Origin: an uncultured Clostridia bacterium
GTDB taxonomy: Bacteria > Bacillota > Clostridia > Christensenellales > Christensenellaceae
Direction: 5' to 3'
Assembly (NCBI GenBank): GCA_947063485.1
Contig: CAMSSU010000009.1
Location: 1-49,282 of the forward strand
DNA: 49,282 nt
Shown here: piece by piece, positions 32,835 through 41,560 of the stretch
Position numbering within the stretch: the first letter of the stretch is position 1
Layout: the number at the start of each line of letters is the position of its first letter
Position numbers and translations under genes: made by a program
Notes under the pieces: generated by a model
Database searches by the model: none
Told to the model about the DNA's origin: nothing
What the model saw: the letters and a program-made list of their open reading frames with translations, nothing else

Positions 32835-33284
32835 GTGCTAGACGATGTTTTTGCAAAAAACTGGATAGCGGGGCTGATGCAGGGCGCATCCGCTCTCCCG
32901 CAGAAGGAGAGGGAAGCGCTGTTCCGCCAATGCGCGGAGCCGTGCGCGCGCTCTGCTCCGCTGGCGCTGTATCGGCAGGCCAGCCGGAAGGCGGGGGAGA
33001 ATATCCCGGCGTTCTTCTCCTTGCTTGGCGAGAACGAGGGAATCCGGACAAGGGAAATCGCGCTGGGAAGGCAATATGAGATCGTATATGCTGCCTGCGG
33101 ATGCGATTGGCACAGCGGCGGGTATACGGCCAGCGAGATGCTTTGCGAATGCTCGCGCCAGAGCATCCTGTATTGCCTGGAGCAGGCGCTGACCCGGCTG
33201 AAATGCAGGGTAACCAGAAAACAATCGATTTTGGCCGGAGGAGATTGCTGCCGGTTTCTGGTGAAAATCGAGGGGAAAAAATAG
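32835..33284 (+). CDS. Cysteine-rich protein of unknown function
   Basis: I do not recognise this 149-residue soluble protein with confidence. It has about ten cysteines, several clustered: CAEPCAR near 37, AACGCDW near 86, MLCECSRQS near 102 and, at the C-terminus, KQSILAGGDCCRFLVKI. The last block (Cys ... GGD-C-x-F) recalls small V4R-like or related ligand-binding domains with a metal or cofactor site, but that is only a resemblance. The start is GTG at 32835 after GGAGAGAGG. It lies between a terminator and the lrp promoter and so may be read from the citrate-synthase transcript by read-through or from an unseen promoter. Confidence 0.6.
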   Translation: MLDDVFAKNWIAGLMQGASALPQKEREALFRQCAEPCARSAPLALYRQASRKAGENIPAFFSLLGENEGIRTREIALGRQYEIVYAACGCDWHSGGYTASEMLCECSRQSILYCLEQALTRLKCRVTRKQSILAGGDCCRFLVKIEGKK

Positions 33285-33314
33285 AGTTTGCCGGGAGGGA
33301 AGATGCTTGCGCGA

Positions 33315-33343
33315 TTGACGCAGGCGCGCTTTCCCGATATACT
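33315..33343 (+). promoter_or_regulatory. Promoter for the Lrp-aminotransferase operon
   Basis: TTGACG (33315-33320), a 17-bp spacer and TATACT (33338-33343). Confidence 0.75.
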
Positions 33344-33375
33344 TATAACAAAAATTGACACAGGAGGGCGTTTTT

Positions 33376-33867
33376 ATGGAGCTGAAGAAAGAGATTCTCG
33401 AAATTCTGCGGGCAGATGCGAAGATTGAGAATAAAAACATCGCCGCGATGCTGGGCGCAACGGAGCAGGAAGTGGCGGCCGCCATCCGGGAAATGGAAGA
33501 AGCAGGCATTATTCTGCGCTACGGCATCACGGTCAATTCCGAGCTTTTGGGGGAGGATGCCCCGGCCGAAGCGCTGATTGAGATAAAAGTTGCGCCAAAG
33601 CTGGATTTTGGATACGACGATATTGCCCGGCGCATCGATAAGTTCCCGGAAGTCAAATCGCTGTATCTGATGTCTGGCCGGTGCGATCTGGCCATTCGGG
33701 TCGAGTGCAAAGCCATGAAGGATATCTCCAAATTCGTCTGGGAGAAGCTCTCTGTGCTCGAAGGCGTAACCAGCACGGAGACGCTGTTCATCATGCGCAA
33801 ATACAAGGAGAACGGCGAAATCCTGGTGGGCGATGAGAAGGAAGAAAGATTGGTGGTGACGCCGTGA
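33376..33867 (+). CDS. Lrp/AsnC-family transcriptional regulator
   Basis: The 163-residue regulator has an N-terminal winged helix-turn-helix (~5-55: LKKEILEILRADAKIENKNIAAMLGATEQEVAAAIREMEEAGII) and a C-terminal RAM ligand-binding domain (~65-150) with the GRCDLAIRVECKAM core. Such proteins sense amino acids and control their metabolism, often including the adjacent gene. Here the next gene is a PLP aminotransferase that overlaps it by 4 bp (GTGA), so autoregulation with the aminotransferase is the natural hypothesis. The ATG at 33376 is placed eight bases after GGAGG. Confidence 0.93.
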   Translation: MELKKEILEILRADAKIENKNIAAMLGATEQEVAAAIREMEEAGIILRYGITVNSELLGEDAPAEALIEIKVAPKLDFGYDDIARRIDKFPEVKSLYLMSGRCDLAIRVECKAMKDISKFVWEKLSVLEGVTSTETLFIMRKYKENGEILVGDEKEERLVVTP

Positions 33868-35036
33868 ACAGGGAAACACTCGTGGCTTCGCATATCGCGG
33901 CGGTGCCGCCTTCGGGCATCCGCAAGTTTTTCGATATTGCGAGCGATATGAAAAATGTCATCTCGCTCTCGGTGGGCGAGCCGGATTTCGTTACCCCGTG
34001 GAACGTGCGCGCGGCGGCCATCAGCTCCATTGAGCAGGGGCGCACGCACTATACTTCCAACCACGGCATGCCCGAGCTGCGGGATTTGATCCAGAAATAC
34101 CTGGCCTCGCGCTACAATGTGCACTATCCCGCCAGCCAGATTCTCGTAACCGTCGGGGCCAGCGAGGCGCTGGATCTGGCATTTCGGGCGCTCATCGAGC
34201 CGGGAGACGAGGTGTTGATCCCGGCGCCCTCCTATGTCTCCTATGAGCCAGGCGTGGCTTTCTGCCATGGCGTTCCTGTCCCGGTGGAGACGGGCGAAGC
34301 CGAGGATTTCACGCTGACGCCCGAGCAGATTGAGCGGGCCATCACGCCAAAAACCAAGGCCATCGTCATCCCCTATCCCAACAACCCCACCGGCGCGATT
34401 ATGACGCGCGAACAGCTAGACGCCATCCGCCCGGTGATCGTAAAGCACAATCTGTTTGTCATTGCAGACGAGATCTATTCCGAGCTGACGTACGGCGGCA
34501 GGCATGCCTCCTTTGCCGAGGGCATGGAGGAGCGGACGCTGCTCATCAACGGATTTTCTAAGGCTTTCGCAATGACGGGCTGGCGGCTGGGCTATGCCTG
34601 CGGGCCGGCGGATGTCATCGCGGCGATGGTCAAAATCCATCAGTATACCATGCTGTGCGCGCCGATCATGAGCCAGGTGGCCGGCATCGAGGCGCTGAAG
34701 GATGAGATGGAGAGCGGCTTCCCGCAGGTGGCGGATATGGTGCGCAACTATAACCGGCGGCGGACGCTGGTCGTCGAGAGCTTCCGGGAGATGGGGCTCT
34801 CCTGCTTCGAGCCCAGAGGCGCGTTCTATGCCTTTCCAAGCATCAAGAGCACGGGGCTTTCCTCCGAGGAATTCTGCAAGCGGCTGATTTTTGAAAAGAG
34901 CGTGGCCTGCGTGCCCGGGACGGCCTTTGGGCAGAGCGGCGAGGGGTATATCCGCTGTTCCTATGCGGCCTCTATGGAAAACATCATCGAAGCGTTAAAA
35001 CGGATACGGGAGTTTGTGGAAGCGTGCAAAAACTAG
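33864..35036 (+). CDS. PLP-dependent aminotransferase, class I/II
   Basis: The 390-residue fold-type I aminotransferase has SLSVGEPDFVTP, TVGASEALDLAFRALI, YPNNPTGAIM, ADEIYSELTYG, the PLP lysine in NGFSKAFAMTGWRLGY, and the Arg in YIRCSYA. It is paralogous to the enzyme at 30054 but clearly distinct. The start GTG at 33864 overlaps the lrp stop codon, indicating translational coupling. Its 3' end overlaps the HAD gene by 13 bp. Substrate is unknown; pairing with an Lrp regulator suggests amino-acid catabolism or biosynthesis responsive to that amino acid. Confidence 0.92.
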   Translation: MNRETLVASHIAAVPPSGIRKFFDIASDMKNVISLSVGEPDFVTPWNVRAAAISSIEQGRTHYTSNHGMPELRDLIQKYLASRYNVHYPASQILVTVGASEALDLAFRALIEPGDEVLIPAPSYVSYEPGVAFCHGVPVPVETGEAEDFTLTPEQIERAITPKTKAIVIPYPNNPTGAIMTREQLDAIRPVIVKHNLFVIADEIYSELTYGGRHASFAEGMEERTLLINGFSKAFAMTGWRLGYACGPADVIAAMVKIHQYTMLCAPIMSQVAGIEALKDEMESGFPQVADMVRNYNRRRTLVVESFREMGLSCFEPRGAFYAFPSIKSTGLSSEEFCKRLIFEKSVACVPGTAFGQSGEGYIRCSYAASMENIIEALKRIREFVEACKN

Positions 35037-35854
35037 AGCAAATTAAGCTGCTGGCCATCGATATGGACGGCACTTTGGTAACGTCAAAAAAGGAGATCAC
35101 GCCCCGCACGGCAGATGCCCTGCGCGCCGCAATGCAAAAGGGCATCGAGATTTCCATCGCGACTGGCCGGTATACGACGTATCTTTTCGATATCCTGCGG
35201 CCGCTGGGCATCACAGGGCCGGCAGTGATGGGAAACGGCGCGGCGGTGATGGATGAAAAGAAAATGTACTTTCACTCGCTGATCTCAGAGGCGGATCTGC
35301 GGCAGATTTCCGCGCTCTGCCAAAAAGAGCGGGCGGCGCTGTTTGTCAACGTCGAGGGGTATACCTGCTGCCTGGACAACGATTACACCATGCAGGCCGC
35401 CCGGCACTGGGCCGCGGATCGCCCGGATAACGATATTATGGCGACCCTGCATTTTTATCAGGATCCGGAAAAACTGCTGGCGGATGTCATCGGAAAAACG
35501 GGCAAGCTCATCGTCCTGCATTTTGAGGAAAAGCGCGCCCGGGAGCTCATCGAGATTTTCCAGCGGCAGAGCAATCTGGGCGTGGTCTATTCCGAGTTCG
35601 GGCATATCGACCTGGCCAACCCCGGGCTGACCAAGCTTTCCGGGCTGAAGATGGTGATGCAAATGAAGGGGCTGAAGCCAGAGCAGGTGATGGCCTTTGG
35701 CGATGGTGAAAATGACATCGAGATGATCGAATATGCTGGCTTTGGCGTGGCCATGAACAATGCGTGCCCTGGAGCCAAGGCCGCGGCAGACTATGTCGCG
35801 CCGGGCAACGATGAAGAGGGCGTCGCCAAAACCATCGAAAAATTCCTGTTATAG
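35024..35854 (+). CDS. Cof-type HAD-IIB phosphatase
   Basis: The 276-residue HAD hydrolase has motif I DMDGTL (nucleophile Asp ~13), motif II in SIATGRYT, a C2B cap domain (~85-190), and the late GLKPEQVMAFGDGENDIEMIEYAG motif IV followed by GVAMNNACPGAKAAADYV. Cof-type enzymes dephosphorylate sugar phosphates, flavin or PLP-type cofactors. The role here is not determined, though PLP phosphate turnover would fit the neighbouring aminotransferase. The start is GTG at 35024, inside the end of the aminotransferase gene. Confidence 0.93.
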   Translation: MQKLEQIKLLAIDMDGTLVTSKKEITPRTADALRAAMQKGIEISIATGRYTTYLFDILRPLGITGPAVMGNGAAVMDEKKMYFHSLISEADLRQISALCQKERAALFVNVEGYTCCLDNDYTMQAARHWAADRPDNDIMATLHFYQDPEKLLADVIGKTGKLIVLHFEEKRARELIEIFQRQSNLGVVYSEFGHIDLANPGLTKLSGLKMVMQMKGLKPEQVMAFGDGENDIEMIEYAGFGVAMNNACPGAKAAADYVAPGNDEEGVAKTIEKFLL

Positions 35855-35864
35855 GAGGCAGATT

Positions 35865-37031
35865 TTGGAGAGAGCAGCGCTTGTTTCCTGCGCGGATTAT
35901 GAGGAGAAAACAGTAGACAGGGCTTTGGACGAAGCCCTGTCTTTGCTTGGCGGGCTGGAGCAATGGGTCCGGCCGGGCATGAGGGTGGCGATCAAGCCCA
36001 ATCTGGTGCATAAAAGCAGGCCGGAGCAGTGCGCCGTAACGCACCCGGCCATCGTCGCGGCGGTGGCCCGGCGGGTGATCGCCCTGGGGGCAGAGGCGGT
36101 TTTGGCCGAGAGCCCGGGCGGGGCGTATAACCAGAGCGTGCTTAAAGGCGTCTACGCGGCATCCGGTATGCAGGAGGCCGCCCGGCAGACGGGCATGCGG
36201 CTCAATTTCGACTGCAGCCAGCAGACGGTGAGAAGCGATCAGGCGGCAGTCTACCCGGAAATGCCCATCTTAACGCCGCTGGCTCAGGCAGATCTCGTCA
36301 TCAACATCGCTAAGCTCAAAAGCCATACGCTGACCGTCTATTCCGGCGCAACCAAGAATTTATACGGCGCGATTCCGGGGCTGGTCAAGGCCGAGCTGCA
36401 TTTCCGCTTTCAGAGCCGAGAAGCCTTTGCGGATATGCTGGTGGATATTGCCCAGACGGTCGCGCCCCAGCTCTCCATCATCGATGGCGTCTGGGGCATG
36501 GAAGGGGAGGGCCCGGGCACGGGAGACCCCCGGCATATGGGCGTGCTTGTGGCATCGGCCTCGCCCTACGCGGCGGATGATGCGGCAGTGCGGCTTCTGG
36601 GCTTTGAACGCGGGGAAATCCCGGTGCTGGCCGCGGCGGAAAAGCGCGGGCTGTTGGGGCAGGTGCAGGTCGTCGGGGAGAAGATAGAAGAGCATCTGGT
36701 GGAAAAGTTCGTCCGGGCCAGCGATTCGGATGGCAGCCTGGCCGGGGCAAAGCTGCCCGGCTGGCTCGCGCGGCCGATCTCGCGCTGGCTGGCGCTCAAG
36801 CCCAAAATTCTGCCGAAGCAGTGCGTGGGCTGCGGCATCTGCGCCAACGTCTGCCCGGCGCATGTGATAAAAATAAAAGGCGGCAGAGCCCATATCGCAA
36901 AGAAAAACTGCATCCGTTGTTTTTGCTGTATGGAGTTTTGCCCCAAAAAGGCCGTCGCGCCCTACCGCCCTTGGCTGTTTCGGGCGGCCATCGCGCTGAC
37001 CAGCGGAAGGAAGGGGGAGAAACATGCTTAA
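35865..37031 (+). CDS. DUF362 protein with C-terminal 2x[4Fe-4S] ferredoxin domain
   Basis: The 388-residue protein has an N-terminal DUF362 domain (~1-290): VAIKPNLVHKSRPEQCAVTHPAIVAAVARRVI, LINIAKLKSHTLTVYSGATKNLYGAIPG and GMEGEGPGTGDPRHMGVL are its usual blocks. Near the C-terminus are two clusters of ferredoxin cysteines, CVGCGICANVCP and CIRCFCCMEFCP. It is likely a cytosolic iron-sulfur electron carrier or oxidoreductase of unknown reaction. The start is TTG at 35865, six bases after GGAGG (35854-35858), which itself overlaps the HAD stop codon. The end overlaps trmL by 8 bp. Confidence 0.88.
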   Translation: MERAALVSCADYEEKTVDRALDEALSLLGGLEQWVRPGMRVAIKPNLVHKSRPEQCAVTHPAIVAAVARRVIALGAEAVLAESPGGAYNQSVLKGVYAASGMQEAARQTGMRLNFDCSQQTVRSDQAAVYPEMPILTPLAQADLVINIAKLKSHTLTVYSGATKNLYGAIPGLVKAELHFRFQSREAFADMLVDIAQTVAPQLSIIDGVWGMEGEGPGTGDPRHMGVLVASASPYAADDAAVRLLGFERGEIPVLAAAEKRGLLGQVQVVGEKIEEHLVEKFVRASDSDGSLAGAKLPGWLARPISRWLALKPKILPKQCVGCGICANVCPAHVIKIKGGRAHIAKKNCIRCFCCMEFCPKKAVAPYRPWLFRAAIALTSGRKGEKHA

Positions 37032-37485
37032 TATCGTGTTAGTCGAGCCGGAGATTCCGGGCAATACGGGAAATATTTCCCGCACCTGCGCCATTTTAGG
37101 CGCGCATCTGCATCTCATCGAGCCGCTGGGCTTTTCCATCGATGAAAAACACCTGAAGCGGGCCGGGCTGGATTACTGGGATAAGCTAAAGCTCACGGTT
37201 TACCCGGATCTCGATGCCTTTTATGCGCAAAACCCGGGCGGCGATTTCTACTATTTCTCCACCAAAGCCAGCCGGACGTATACACAGGTGCGCTACCAGG
37301 AGCAGAGCTACCTGATTTTCGGCAAAGAGACAAAAGGGCTGCCCGAGGAGATCGTCTACGGCAATCCAGAGCGTGCGGTGCGCATTCCCATGCGGGAAGG
37401 GCTGCGCTCGCTCAATCTGGCAAACTCTGTGGCCATTGCGGCCTATGAAGCGGCGCGGCAGATGGGCTTTCCGGATCTGAGATAG
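37024..37485 (+). CDS. trmL: tRNA (cytidine/uridine(34)-2'-O)-methyltransferase
   Basis: The 153-residue SPOUT-class methyltransferase has the trefoil-knot fold. NIVLVEPEIPGNTGNISRTCA at the N-terminus, LIFGKETKGLPEE and RIPMREGLRSLNLANSVAIAAYE form the AdoMet-binding knot and dimer interface, as in TrmL. It modifies the wobble nucleotide of tRNA-Leu isoacceptors with AdoMet. It is the last gene of the operon beginning at 33376, overlapping its neighbour by 8 bp, and is followed by a terminator. Length matches TrmL closely. Confidence 0.94.
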   Translation: MLNIVLVEPEIPGNTGNISRTCAILGAHLHLIEPLGFSIDEKHLKRAGLDYWDKLKLTVYPDLDAFYAQNPGGDFYYFSTKASRTYTQVRYQEQSYLIFGKETKGLPEEIVYGNPERAVRIPMREGLRSLNLANSVAIAAYEAARQMGFPDLR

Positions 37486-37492
37486 ATGCGCA

Positions 37493-37522
37493 GAAAAGAA
37501 GGGGAAAGGCCCTTCTTTTTTT
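37493..37522 (+). terminator. Terminator of the lrp-trmL operon
   Basis: An AAGAAGGG/CCCTTCTT stem is followed by T7. Confidence 0.85.
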
Positions 37523-37563
37523 GTGCCACCGCAAGACGCGATTTATTTCCCGGGAGAGAAGAT

Positions 37564-37684
37564 GCAAAAATGGCGGAGAGTGGGGAGAGAGTGCGCCAGG
37601 AGGGTGGTTATGTGGGGGAGAGAGAAAAAATGCGAAAATGTTCTCCAAGAAGAGTGGGGAAACGCGCTCTTTTTGCCATTTTGC
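37564..37684 (+). other. Structured gene-less stretch between trmL and pgk
   Basis: GCAAAAATGGC (37564-37574) can pair with GCCATTTTGC (37675-37684). AGAGTGCGC (37588-37596) can pair with GCGCTCT (37664-37670), and GGAGA (37617-37621) with TCTCC (37642-37646). A short frame from 37562 looks non-coding. This may be a small RNA or just base-composition noise; no promoter was found for it. Confidence 0.35.
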
Positions 37685-37693
37685 AAAATATGG

Positions 37694-37722
37694 TTGACGA
37701 AGCCGGAAAATCTCTTTAAAAT
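37694..37722 (+). promoter_or_regulatory. Promoter for the pgk-tpiA-gpmI cluster
   Basis: TTGACG (37694-37699), a 17-bp spacer and TAAAAT (37717-37722), giving a leader of about 85 nt before pgk. Confidence 0.75.
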
Positions 37723-37812
37723 GTAATGTGGTGGGACGTAGATCTGAAAGAGACTTTACTAGGCAGGAAACTGCTTTTTTATAGTGGATATAGCAAGAAA
37801 AGGAGAATCATC

Positions 37813-39000
37813 ATGAAACAGAAGACGATTGAAGACATTTCTGTAGAATCCAAAAAAGTATTGGTTCGGGTAGATTTTAACGTGCCATTAAACGATAAGG
37901 GCGAAATTACCGACGAAACCCGAATCCAGGCTGCGCTGCCCACCATCAAGTATCTTTTGGATCACAAGGCAAAGGTTATCCTCTGCTCGCATCTGGGCCG
38001 GCCCAAGGGCGAATTCAAGCCGGAATTTTCGCTGGCTCCCGTGGCAAAGCGTTTGCAGATGCTGCTGGATACCAAGGTAACCTTCGCGAAAGACGTCATC
38101 GGGGAGAGCGCGGATGAGGCAGTTGCCGCTGTCAAAGACGGCGAAGTTGTCCTGCTGGAGAACCTGCGCTATCACAAAGAAGAGACCAAGAACGAGCCCG
38201 AGTTTGCTAAGAAGCTGGCAAGCTATGCGGAGATCTTCGTCAACGACGCATTCGGCACGGCGCACCGTGCACATGCTTCCACAGAAGGCGTAACGCACTA
38301 TCTGCCCGCTGTTGCCGGCTTCCTCATCAAGAAAGAGCTGGAGTTCATGGGCGGCGCGCTGGAGAACCCGGATCGCCCCTTCGTGGCTATTCTGGGCGGC
38401 GCAAAGATCGCGGATAAGATTCCCGTCATCGAGAACCTGTTCAACAAAGTCGACTGCCTGATCATCGGCGGCGGCATGGCCAATACGTTCCTGGCCGCCC
38501 AGGGCTATAACATGAGCAAATCCCTTGTGGATGCGGACAGCATCGCGCTGGCAAGCGAGCTGCTCAAAAAGGCAAAGCTCAAAGGTGTCAAGATCCTGCT
38601 GCCCATCGATGTGGTCGCGGCGGATGAATTCAATAACGACGCCAAGACGGTGATGGTGCCGGTAGACAGCATCCCCGAGGGCTATATGGCGCTGGATATC
38701 GGTTCTTCGACCCGCATGATCTTCGCAGAAGAGATCAACCGGGCAAAGACGGTCATCTGGAACGGCCCGATGGGCGTTGCCGAGATGCCCAGCTTTGCAG
38801 GCGGAACCCGGGCAGTTGCCGAGGCGATGGCTGGAACCAACGCGACGACCATCATCGGCGGCGGCGATTCGGCGGCGGCAGTCAAGAATCTGGGATACGG
38901 CGATAAGATGTCGCACATCTCCACGGGCGGCGGCGCTTCCCTGGAATTTTTGGAGGGCAAGGAGCTCCCCGGCATTGCGGCGCTGAACGTCAAGGAATAA
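37813..39000 (+). CDS. pgk: Phosphoglycerate kinase
   Basis: The 395-residue enzyme converts 1,3-bisphosphoglycerate and ADP to 3-phosphoglycerate and ATP in glycolysis. It carries [13 protein letters not shown], the substrate loop [47 protein letters not shown] and the nucleotide site [15 protein letters not shown]. The ATG at 37813 is preceded by GGAGAATC; an upstream in-frame ATG at 37726 falls in the promoter leader. A stable TTCG-loop hairpin lies between it and tpiA and may modulate or process the polycistronic message. Confidence 0.98.
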   Translation: MKQKTIEDISVESKKVLVRVDFNVPLNDKGEITDETRIQAALPTIKYLLDHKAKVILCSHLGRPKGEFKPEFSLAPVAKRLQMLLDTKVTFAKDVIGESADEAVAAVKDGEVVLLENLRYHKEETKNEPEFAKKLASYAEIFVNDAFGTAHRAHASTEGVTHYLPAVAGFLIKKELEFMGGALENPDRPFVAILGGAKIADKIPVIENLFNKVDCLIIGGGMANTFLAAQGYNMSKSLVDADSIALASELLKKAKLKGVKILLPIDVVAADEFNNDAKTVMVPVDSIPEGYMALDIGSSTRMIFAEEINRAKTVIWNGPMGVAEMPSFAGGTRAVAEAMAGTNATTIIGGGDSAAAVKNLGYGDKMSHISTGGGASLEFLEGKELPGIAALNVKE

Positions 39001-39012
39001 TTTAGGTACGAT

Positions 39013-39040
39013 AAGCTCCGCCCTTCGGGGCGGAGCTTTC
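39013..39040 (+). terminator. TTCG-loop hairpin between pgk and tpiA
   Basis: An AAGCTCCGCCC/GGGCGGAGCTT stem with a TTCG tetraloop but only a short T-tract (TTTC). It is likely a partial terminator or an mRNA-stability element. Confidence 0.7.
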
Positions 39041-39085
39041 TAACGATTACCCCACTTTAAGGGAAAAAAGGATTTGGAGGATAGT

Positions 39086-39832
39086 ATGAGAAAACCAATT
39101 ATCGCGGGAAACTGGAAAATGAATAAAACCCCTTCCGAGGCGGCGGCGCTGGTGAAGGATCTGCTTCCGCTGGTCGCAGATGCCAAGGCTGAAGTTGTGG
39201 TCTGCCCGACGTATGTCTGCCTGCCGGCAGTAGCCGAGGCGCTCAAGGGCAGCAACGTCAAGCTGGGTGCGCAGAACCTGCACTTCGAGAAGAGCGGCGC
39301 ATTCACCGGGGAAATTTCCGCGGATATGCTGAAGGAAATTGGCGTGGAATATGTCATCATCGGGCATAGCGAGCGCCGCCAGTATTTCGCTGAGACGGAT
39401 GAGACCGTCAATAAAAAAGTCAAGACGGCGATTGCCGCCGGCCTTTGCCCCATCATCTGCGTGGGCGAGAGTCTGCAGGAGAGAGAGCAGGGCATCACGC
39501 GGGAGATCGTCAGCAAGCAGACAAAGCTGGCGCTTTCTGGCATCTGCGGCGAGGATGTCGCGAAGCTGGTCATCGCATACGAGCCCATCTGGGCGATCGG
39601 CACGGGCAAAACCGCAACCTCCGATGAGGCCAACGAGACGATTGGCGACATCAGAGCTGCTGTTAAGGAAGTCTTCGGCTGCGAAGTTGCCCAGAGCGTC
39701 CGCATTCAGTACGGCGGCAGCATGAACCCCAAGAACGTCTCCGAGCTGATGGCGAAAGAGGAGATCGACGGCGGCCTGATCGGCGGCGCCAGCCTGAAGG
39801 CAGAGGATTTCTCGAAAGTTGTCAATTACTAA
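39086..39832 (+). CDS. tpiA: Triosephosphate isomerase
   Basis: The 248-residue TIM-barrel enzyme interconverts dihydroxyacetone phosphate and glyceraldehyde-3-phosphate. Active-site elements are complete: AGNWKMNK (Lys), IIGHSERR (His), [14 protein letters not shown] (Glu and flexible loop 6) and the phosphate-binding YGGSMNPKN and GGLIGGASL. The start at 39086 (MRKPII) is six bases after GGAGG (39075-39079). gpmI follows after 10 bp. Confidence 0.98.
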   Translation: MRKPIIAGNWKMNKTPSEAAALVKDLLPLVADAKAEVVVCPTYVCLPAVAEALKGSNVKLGAQNLHFEKSGAFTGEISADMLKEIGVEYVIIGHSERRQYFAETDETVNKKVKTAIAAGLCPIICVGESLQEREQGITREIVSKQTKLALSGICGEDVAKLVIAYEPIWAIGTGKTATSDEANETIGDIRAAVKEVFGCEVAQSVRIQYGGSMNPKNVSELMAKEEIDGGLIGGASLKAEDFSKVVNY

Positions 39833-39842
39833 AGGAGAGCCT

Positions 39843-41381
39843 ATGAGCAAGAAATTTACGGCGCTGATGATCCTCGATGGCTTCGGCGAGCGCGCAGAAG
39901 CCGCGGGCAATGCCGTTTTGGCGGCAAAGACGCCCAATATCGACGCGCTGAAACAGCAGTATCCCTGGACGAAAATCGGCGCTTCGGGCATGTCCGTCGG
40001 CCTGCCGGATGGGCAGATGGGCAACTCGGAAGTCGGCCACCTCAATATTGGCGCGGGGCGCATCGTCTATCAGGAACTGACGCGCATCACCAAGGCCATT
40101 TCGGATGGGGATTTCTTCCAGAAAGAAGAATTTCTGGGCGCAATCGAAAATGCCAAGCAGAAGGGGACGGCCCTGCATCTGATGGGCCTGCTCTCGGATG
40201 GCGGCGTGCATAGCCATATCGAGCATCTGCTTGCGCTGGTCGAGCTGGCAAAGCGCCAGGGGCTGGAAAAAGTCTATATTCACTGCTTCATGGATGGCCG
40301 GGATGTGCCGCCCCAAAGCGGCAAGGGCTATATGGAGCAGCTCTGCAAAAAATTGGAAGAGATTGGCGTCGGCCAGGTTGCCACGGTCATGGGGCGCTAT
40401 TACGCCATGGACCGCGATAACCGCTGGGAGCGCGTGCAAAAGGCCTATGAGGCGATGGTGCTGGGCCGGGGCGAGCAGAACAGCTGCCCGGTGGCGGCCA
40501 TGCAGGCATCCTATGATGCGGGCGTAACGGATGAGTTCGTCCTTCCGACGGTCATCGTCAAAGACGGCGCGCCGGTGGCGAAAGTCTCGGCGGATGATTC
40601 CATCATCTTCTTCAATTTCCGCCCAGACCGCGCGCGGGAGATCACGCGCACCTTCATCGATCCTGCGTTCGATGGCTTTGCGCGGGAGCGTTTCCCGGTT
40701 TACTACGTCTGCATGACGCAGTATGACAAAACCTTCCCGAACGTGCATGTGGCGTATAAGCCGCAGGTGCTGAGCAACACGCTGGGCGAGTACTTGGCGA
40801 AAAACGGCAAGAAGCAGTTCCGCATTGCGGAAACCGAGAAATATGCGCACGTTACGTTCTTCTTCAACGGCGGCGTCGAGCAGCCGAACGAGGGGGAGGA
40901 TCGCTTTCTGATCCCTTCGCCCAAGGTTGCGACATACGATTTGCAGCCCGAGATGAGCGCGTATGAGGTTGCAGAGAAAGCCTGCGAGATGATCCGCTCG
41001 GGCAATTACGACGTGATGATCTTAAACTTCGCAAACCCGGATATGGTCGGCCATACGGGCGTTATGGAGGCGGCCGTCAAGGCGTGCGAGGCGGTGGATG
41101 AATGCGTCGGCAAGGTTGTGGCGGCCATTCGCGAGGTCGGCGGCGAGGTGATCATCACGGCAGATCATGGCAACAGCGAGATGATGATCGATCCCAAGAC
41201 TAAAGGCCCCTTTACCGCGCATACGACCAACCTGGTGCCCTGCATTTTGGTCAGCGACGCGAGAAAAGATGCGAAGCTCAAAGAGGGAGGCATCTTGGCG
41301 GATCTCGCGCCCACCATTCTGGAACTGATGGGGCTGCCCAAGCCGGAAGAGATGGAAGGATCTTCCTTGATTTTGGGCTAG
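39843..41381 (+). CDS. gpmI: 2,3-bisphosphoglycerate-independent phosphoglycerate mutase
   Basis: The 512-residue, manganese-dependent alkaline-phosphatase-superfamily mutase interconverts 3- and 2-phosphoglycerate. [10 protein letters not shown] carries a metal ligand, [23 protein letters not shown] carries the phosphorylated Ser, and [40 protein letters not shown] and [11 protein letters not shown] supply the remaining metal sites. AGGAG precedes the ATG at 39843. It completes a pgk-tpiA-gpmI run. gapA and eno, often adjacent in Bacillota, are not present in this window. Confidence 0.98.
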   Translation: MSKKFTALMILDGFGERAEAAGNAVLAAKTPNIDALKQQYPWTKIGASGMSVGLPDGQMGNSEVGHLNIGAGRIVYQELTRITKAISDGDFFQKEEFLGAIENAKQKGTALHLMGLLSDGGVHSHIEHLLALVELAKRQGLEKVYIHCFMDGRDVPPQSGKGYMEQLCKKLEEIGVGQVATVMGRYYAMDRDNRWERVQKAYEAMVLGRGEQNSCPVAAMQASYDAGVTDEFVLPTVIVKDGAPVAKVSADDSIIFFNFRPDRAREITRTFIDPAFDGFARERFPVYYVCMTQYDKTFPNVHVAYKPQVLSNTLGEYLAKNGKKQFRIAETEKYAHVTFFFNGGVEQPNEGEDRFLIPSPKVATYDLQPEMSAYEVAEKACEMIRSGNYDVMILNFANPDMVGHTGVMEAAVKACEAVDECVGKVVAAIREVGGEVIITADHGNSEMMIDPKTKGPFTAHTTNLVPCILVSDARKDAKLKEGGILADLAPTILELMGLPKPEEMEGSSLILG

Positions 41382-41397
41382 CACAGAACAAAGAATC

Positions 41398-41425
41398 AAA
41401 GCCTTGGCTTATGCCGAGGCTTTTT
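41398..41425 (+). terminator. Terminator of gpmI
   Basis: An AAAGCCTTGGC/GCCGAGGCTTT stem with a TTAT loop is followed by TTTTT. Confidence 0.88.
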
Positions 41426-41560
41426 CATATGGCAAAGCGTTCAGTTTTGCCGGCGCGAAAGCTTTGCCGAATTTTGAGCATTTTTTGCCGGGAAGCAGGA
41501 AAATAATAGGAAATGTGGTATAGTTACTATATGTGAAATTTTACAAAGGAGGGTTTTCCC

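Noticed and set aside
37562-37726. Short plus-strand frame between trmL and pgk
   Set aside because: It runs through the pgk promoter, has an unremarkable Trp/Arg/Lys-rich translation and no good ribosome site.
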